Origin: RGIG5952 sp045603485
GTDB lineage: Bacteria > Verrucomicrobiota > Kiritimatiellia > RFP12 > JAAYLN01
NCBI GenBank assembly: GCA_045603485.1
Contig: JAZUMF010000090.1
Location: 1-33,130 of the forward strand
Direction: 5' to 3'
Length of the DNA: 33,130 nucleotides
Shown here piece by piece: positions 32,114-33,130 of the stretch (position 1 is the stretch's first letter; every line of letters begins with the position of its first letter). A program made the translations under genes and the position numbers. A model generated the notes under the pieces. The model worked only from the letters and a program-made list of their open reading frames with translations, was not told where the DNA came from and ran no database searches.

Positions 32114-32632
32114 TTATTTTCCAGCGCCGCAGCATTTTTTATACTTTTTGCCGCTGCCGCAAGGGCAGGGGTCGTTACGACCGACCTTTGGCTCTTCACG
32201 GCGAATTGGCTCCGGCCCGATAATCTTACCATCGATGAAACGCCATTCTCCATCAATCTTCTCAAACTCGGCAATTTCGTGATGGTCAAAATCCTTGTCC
32301 TTGATTGAATAATGGGCTACAAACTCAACAATACCGGTTTCGTCGTCGGCTTCACCATTCTCAGTGTTGAGAACTTCAAGTCCGGTCCATGTGGCGGCTT
32401 CAGCCCAACGCCTTGAACCTTCAGCGTCAAATTCTTTGCGAACCTTTGCGCCTGAAGTCTTATAAAGATAATCAATGCTATTCATAGCATAGGCAGTATA
32501 GCGAGAGCGCATAAGAGCAGATGCAGTAGGAGCAGGCTCATCACCCAAAAGATAAGGTCCACAGCAGGCTTCAAATTCAAGTCCGCTACCGCATGGGCAA
32601 AGGTTTGTATCGTTAGTGTCTGTATCAGCCAT
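32114..32632 (-). CDS. YchJ-family SEC-C motif protein
   Basis: ATG 32632 (MADTDTNDTN) is preferred over an upstream GTG at 32716, because YchJ proteins start shortly before the first SEC-C motif. The 172-residue product has an N-terminal CPCGSGLEFEACC zinc site and a C-terminal NDPCPCGSGKKYKKCC site, flanking an NTF2-like middle (LMRSRYTAYAMNSIDYLYKT). SEC-C motifs bind zinc and, in SecA, SecB. Function is unassigned. It is first in the YchJ-MFS-GT2 unit. Confidence 0.88.
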   Translation of the reverse strand: MADTDTNDTNLCPCGSGLEFEACCGPYLLGDEPAPTASALMRSRYTAYAMNSIDYLYKTSGAKVRKEFDAEGSRRWAEAATWTGLEVLNTENGEADDETGIVEFVAHYSIKDKDFDHHEIAEFEKIDGEWRFIDGKIIGPEPIRREEPKVGRNDPCPCGSGKKYKKCCGAGK

Positions 32633-32885
32633 AGTTATGAGTCGTTGTTGGAGGCGGGCTTTGCGGCCTTGCCGATAAAGCTCACCAATTGTTATAAGAG
32701 GGTTAGGAAAGTTCACTAAAAATGAACATAATCATTTTACCATAGAAAGTTGAAAGTAGTAAAGCATTTGTAAATTGTGATACGCAAAAAGCCACTTCAC
32801 CATTGTACTTGTCTAAATTCACTCCATCGGTTTCACCCTTCCGCCACACCATCCGTCAGTCTCAATCCTCGATTTTGAAAGCATT

Positions 32886-32898
32886 ACACTTTAAGTGT
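32886..32898. repeat. Palindrome ACACTT-T-AAGTGT upstream of the transposase promoter
   Basis: This is a perfect 13-bp palindrome with one central base. A second ATTACACTT copy (32904-32912) lies against the -35 box. The arrangement resembles an operator, or a site used by the transposase. Confidence 0.55.
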
Positions 32899-32911
32899 CA
32901 GACTATTACAC

Positions 32912-32940
32912 TTGACAATATCCTCTATATCTAATATACT
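32912..32940 (+). promoter_or_regulatory. Near-consensus promoter for the transposase
   Basis: TTGACA (32912-32917) and TATACT (32935-32940) are separated by exactly 17 bp. AAGGAG at 32967-32972 follows. Confidence 0.75.
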
Positions 32941-32978
32941 TATTATTACACAACCCCCAAAAAAATAAGGAGTCACTT

Positions 32979-33130
32979 ATGCGTAAGCCACGAATCAAAA
33001 ACGACGGAGAAGGTTATTACCACATCGTAAGCCGCTGCGCTTTGCAGCAGTTTCTATTAAACCCCGAAGGCAAGTCGGTCTTTGTCGACATGCTTCGCCG
33101 TATAGCCATCTTCAGCGGCATAGAGCTACT
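32979..33130 (+). CDS. Y1-type (HUH) transposase, RAYT-like, 3' end beyond window
   Basis: ATG 32979 follows AAGGAG. The visible 50 residues begin MRKPRIKNDGEGYYHIVSRC, with the YYHIVSR segment typical of the start of Y1_Tnp/REP-associated tyrosine transposases. The HUH histidines and catalytic tyrosine lie beyond the window. These proteins nick single-stranded DNA at hairpins and are often domesticated or spread REP-like repeats. It is incomplete because the window ends. Confidence 0.8.
   Translation, partial: MRKPRIKNDGEGYYHIVSRCALQQFLLNPEGKSVFVDMLRRIAIFSGIEL

Noticed and set aside
1..33130. tRNA, rRNA, riboswitch or integrase attachment sites
   Set aside because: None recognised by eye on either strand; a covariance-model scan could still find small RNAs.

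Overview
The window reads as a bacterial chromosome segment of moderate GC with an AT-rich accessory block at its left end. Several features suggest the PVC group, most likely Lentisphaerota. These are a DUF4838 secreted glycosidase-like protein, an intracellular GH78/beta-helix pair, a GH30 enzyme next to an IolB homologue, a FabD with GLSLGE in place of GHSLGE, a lone GspK-type pseudopilin, and a Y1-type (RAYT-like) transposase. The taxonomic call is inference; no rRNA or other phylogenetic marker is present.

Layout. 1-1784 (+) is an AT-rich accessory block: a broken tail resembling an RHS/polymorphic-toxin C-terminus, followed by tightly packed small ORFs (two small membrane proteins, a protein with an internal duplication, and a DUF6402-like protein) that look like immunity or orphan toxin cassettes. 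1785-2172 has no intact gene and holds short repeats and a probable transposase remnant. 2173-4646 (-) carries uvrC, shortened in the middle, followed by a secreted LD-carboxypeptidase. 4758-6554 (+) is an exported DUF4838 protein. 6619-13815 (+) is a seven-gene unit: metY, a DUF486 membrane protein, a PIG3-type quinone oxidoreductase, a PfkB kinase, a fucose/arabinose-isomerase-like protein, a GH30 enzyme and an IolB homologue. It starts at an extended -10 promoter and ends at a strong hairpin terminator. 13941-18763 (-) is an ECF sigma factor, a zinc-binding anti-sigma factor, a SWIM/SNF2 helicase and a MarC membrane protein. 18838-19158 (-) is a small stand-alone CBM48 protein with its own promoter and terminator.

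19399-23689 (-) is FmdB, GspK, RNase R and a sugar-isomerase-like TIM barrel, with overlapping or closely spaced genes. 23777-27953 (+) is a beta-helix protein and a GH78 alpha-L-rhamnosidase, both apparently cytoplasmic. 28039-30012 (-) is the fatty-acid cluster fabD-fabG-acpP. 30063-32632 (-) is a YchJ/SEC-C protein, an MFS transporter and a GT2 glycosyltransferase. 32979 to the end (+) is the start of a Y1 transposase behind a near-consensus promoter and a palindrome.

How the genes work together. Glycan use is the main theme. DUF4838, GH30 and GH78 act on glycosides. The kinase, COG2407-type isomerase, IolB homologue and TIM-barrel isomerase could process the released or modified sugars. 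The intracellular GH30-kinase-isomerase-IolB set is the best candidate here for an uncharacterised catabolic pathway, and the left-end toxin/immunity-like block is the best candidate for a conflict system.
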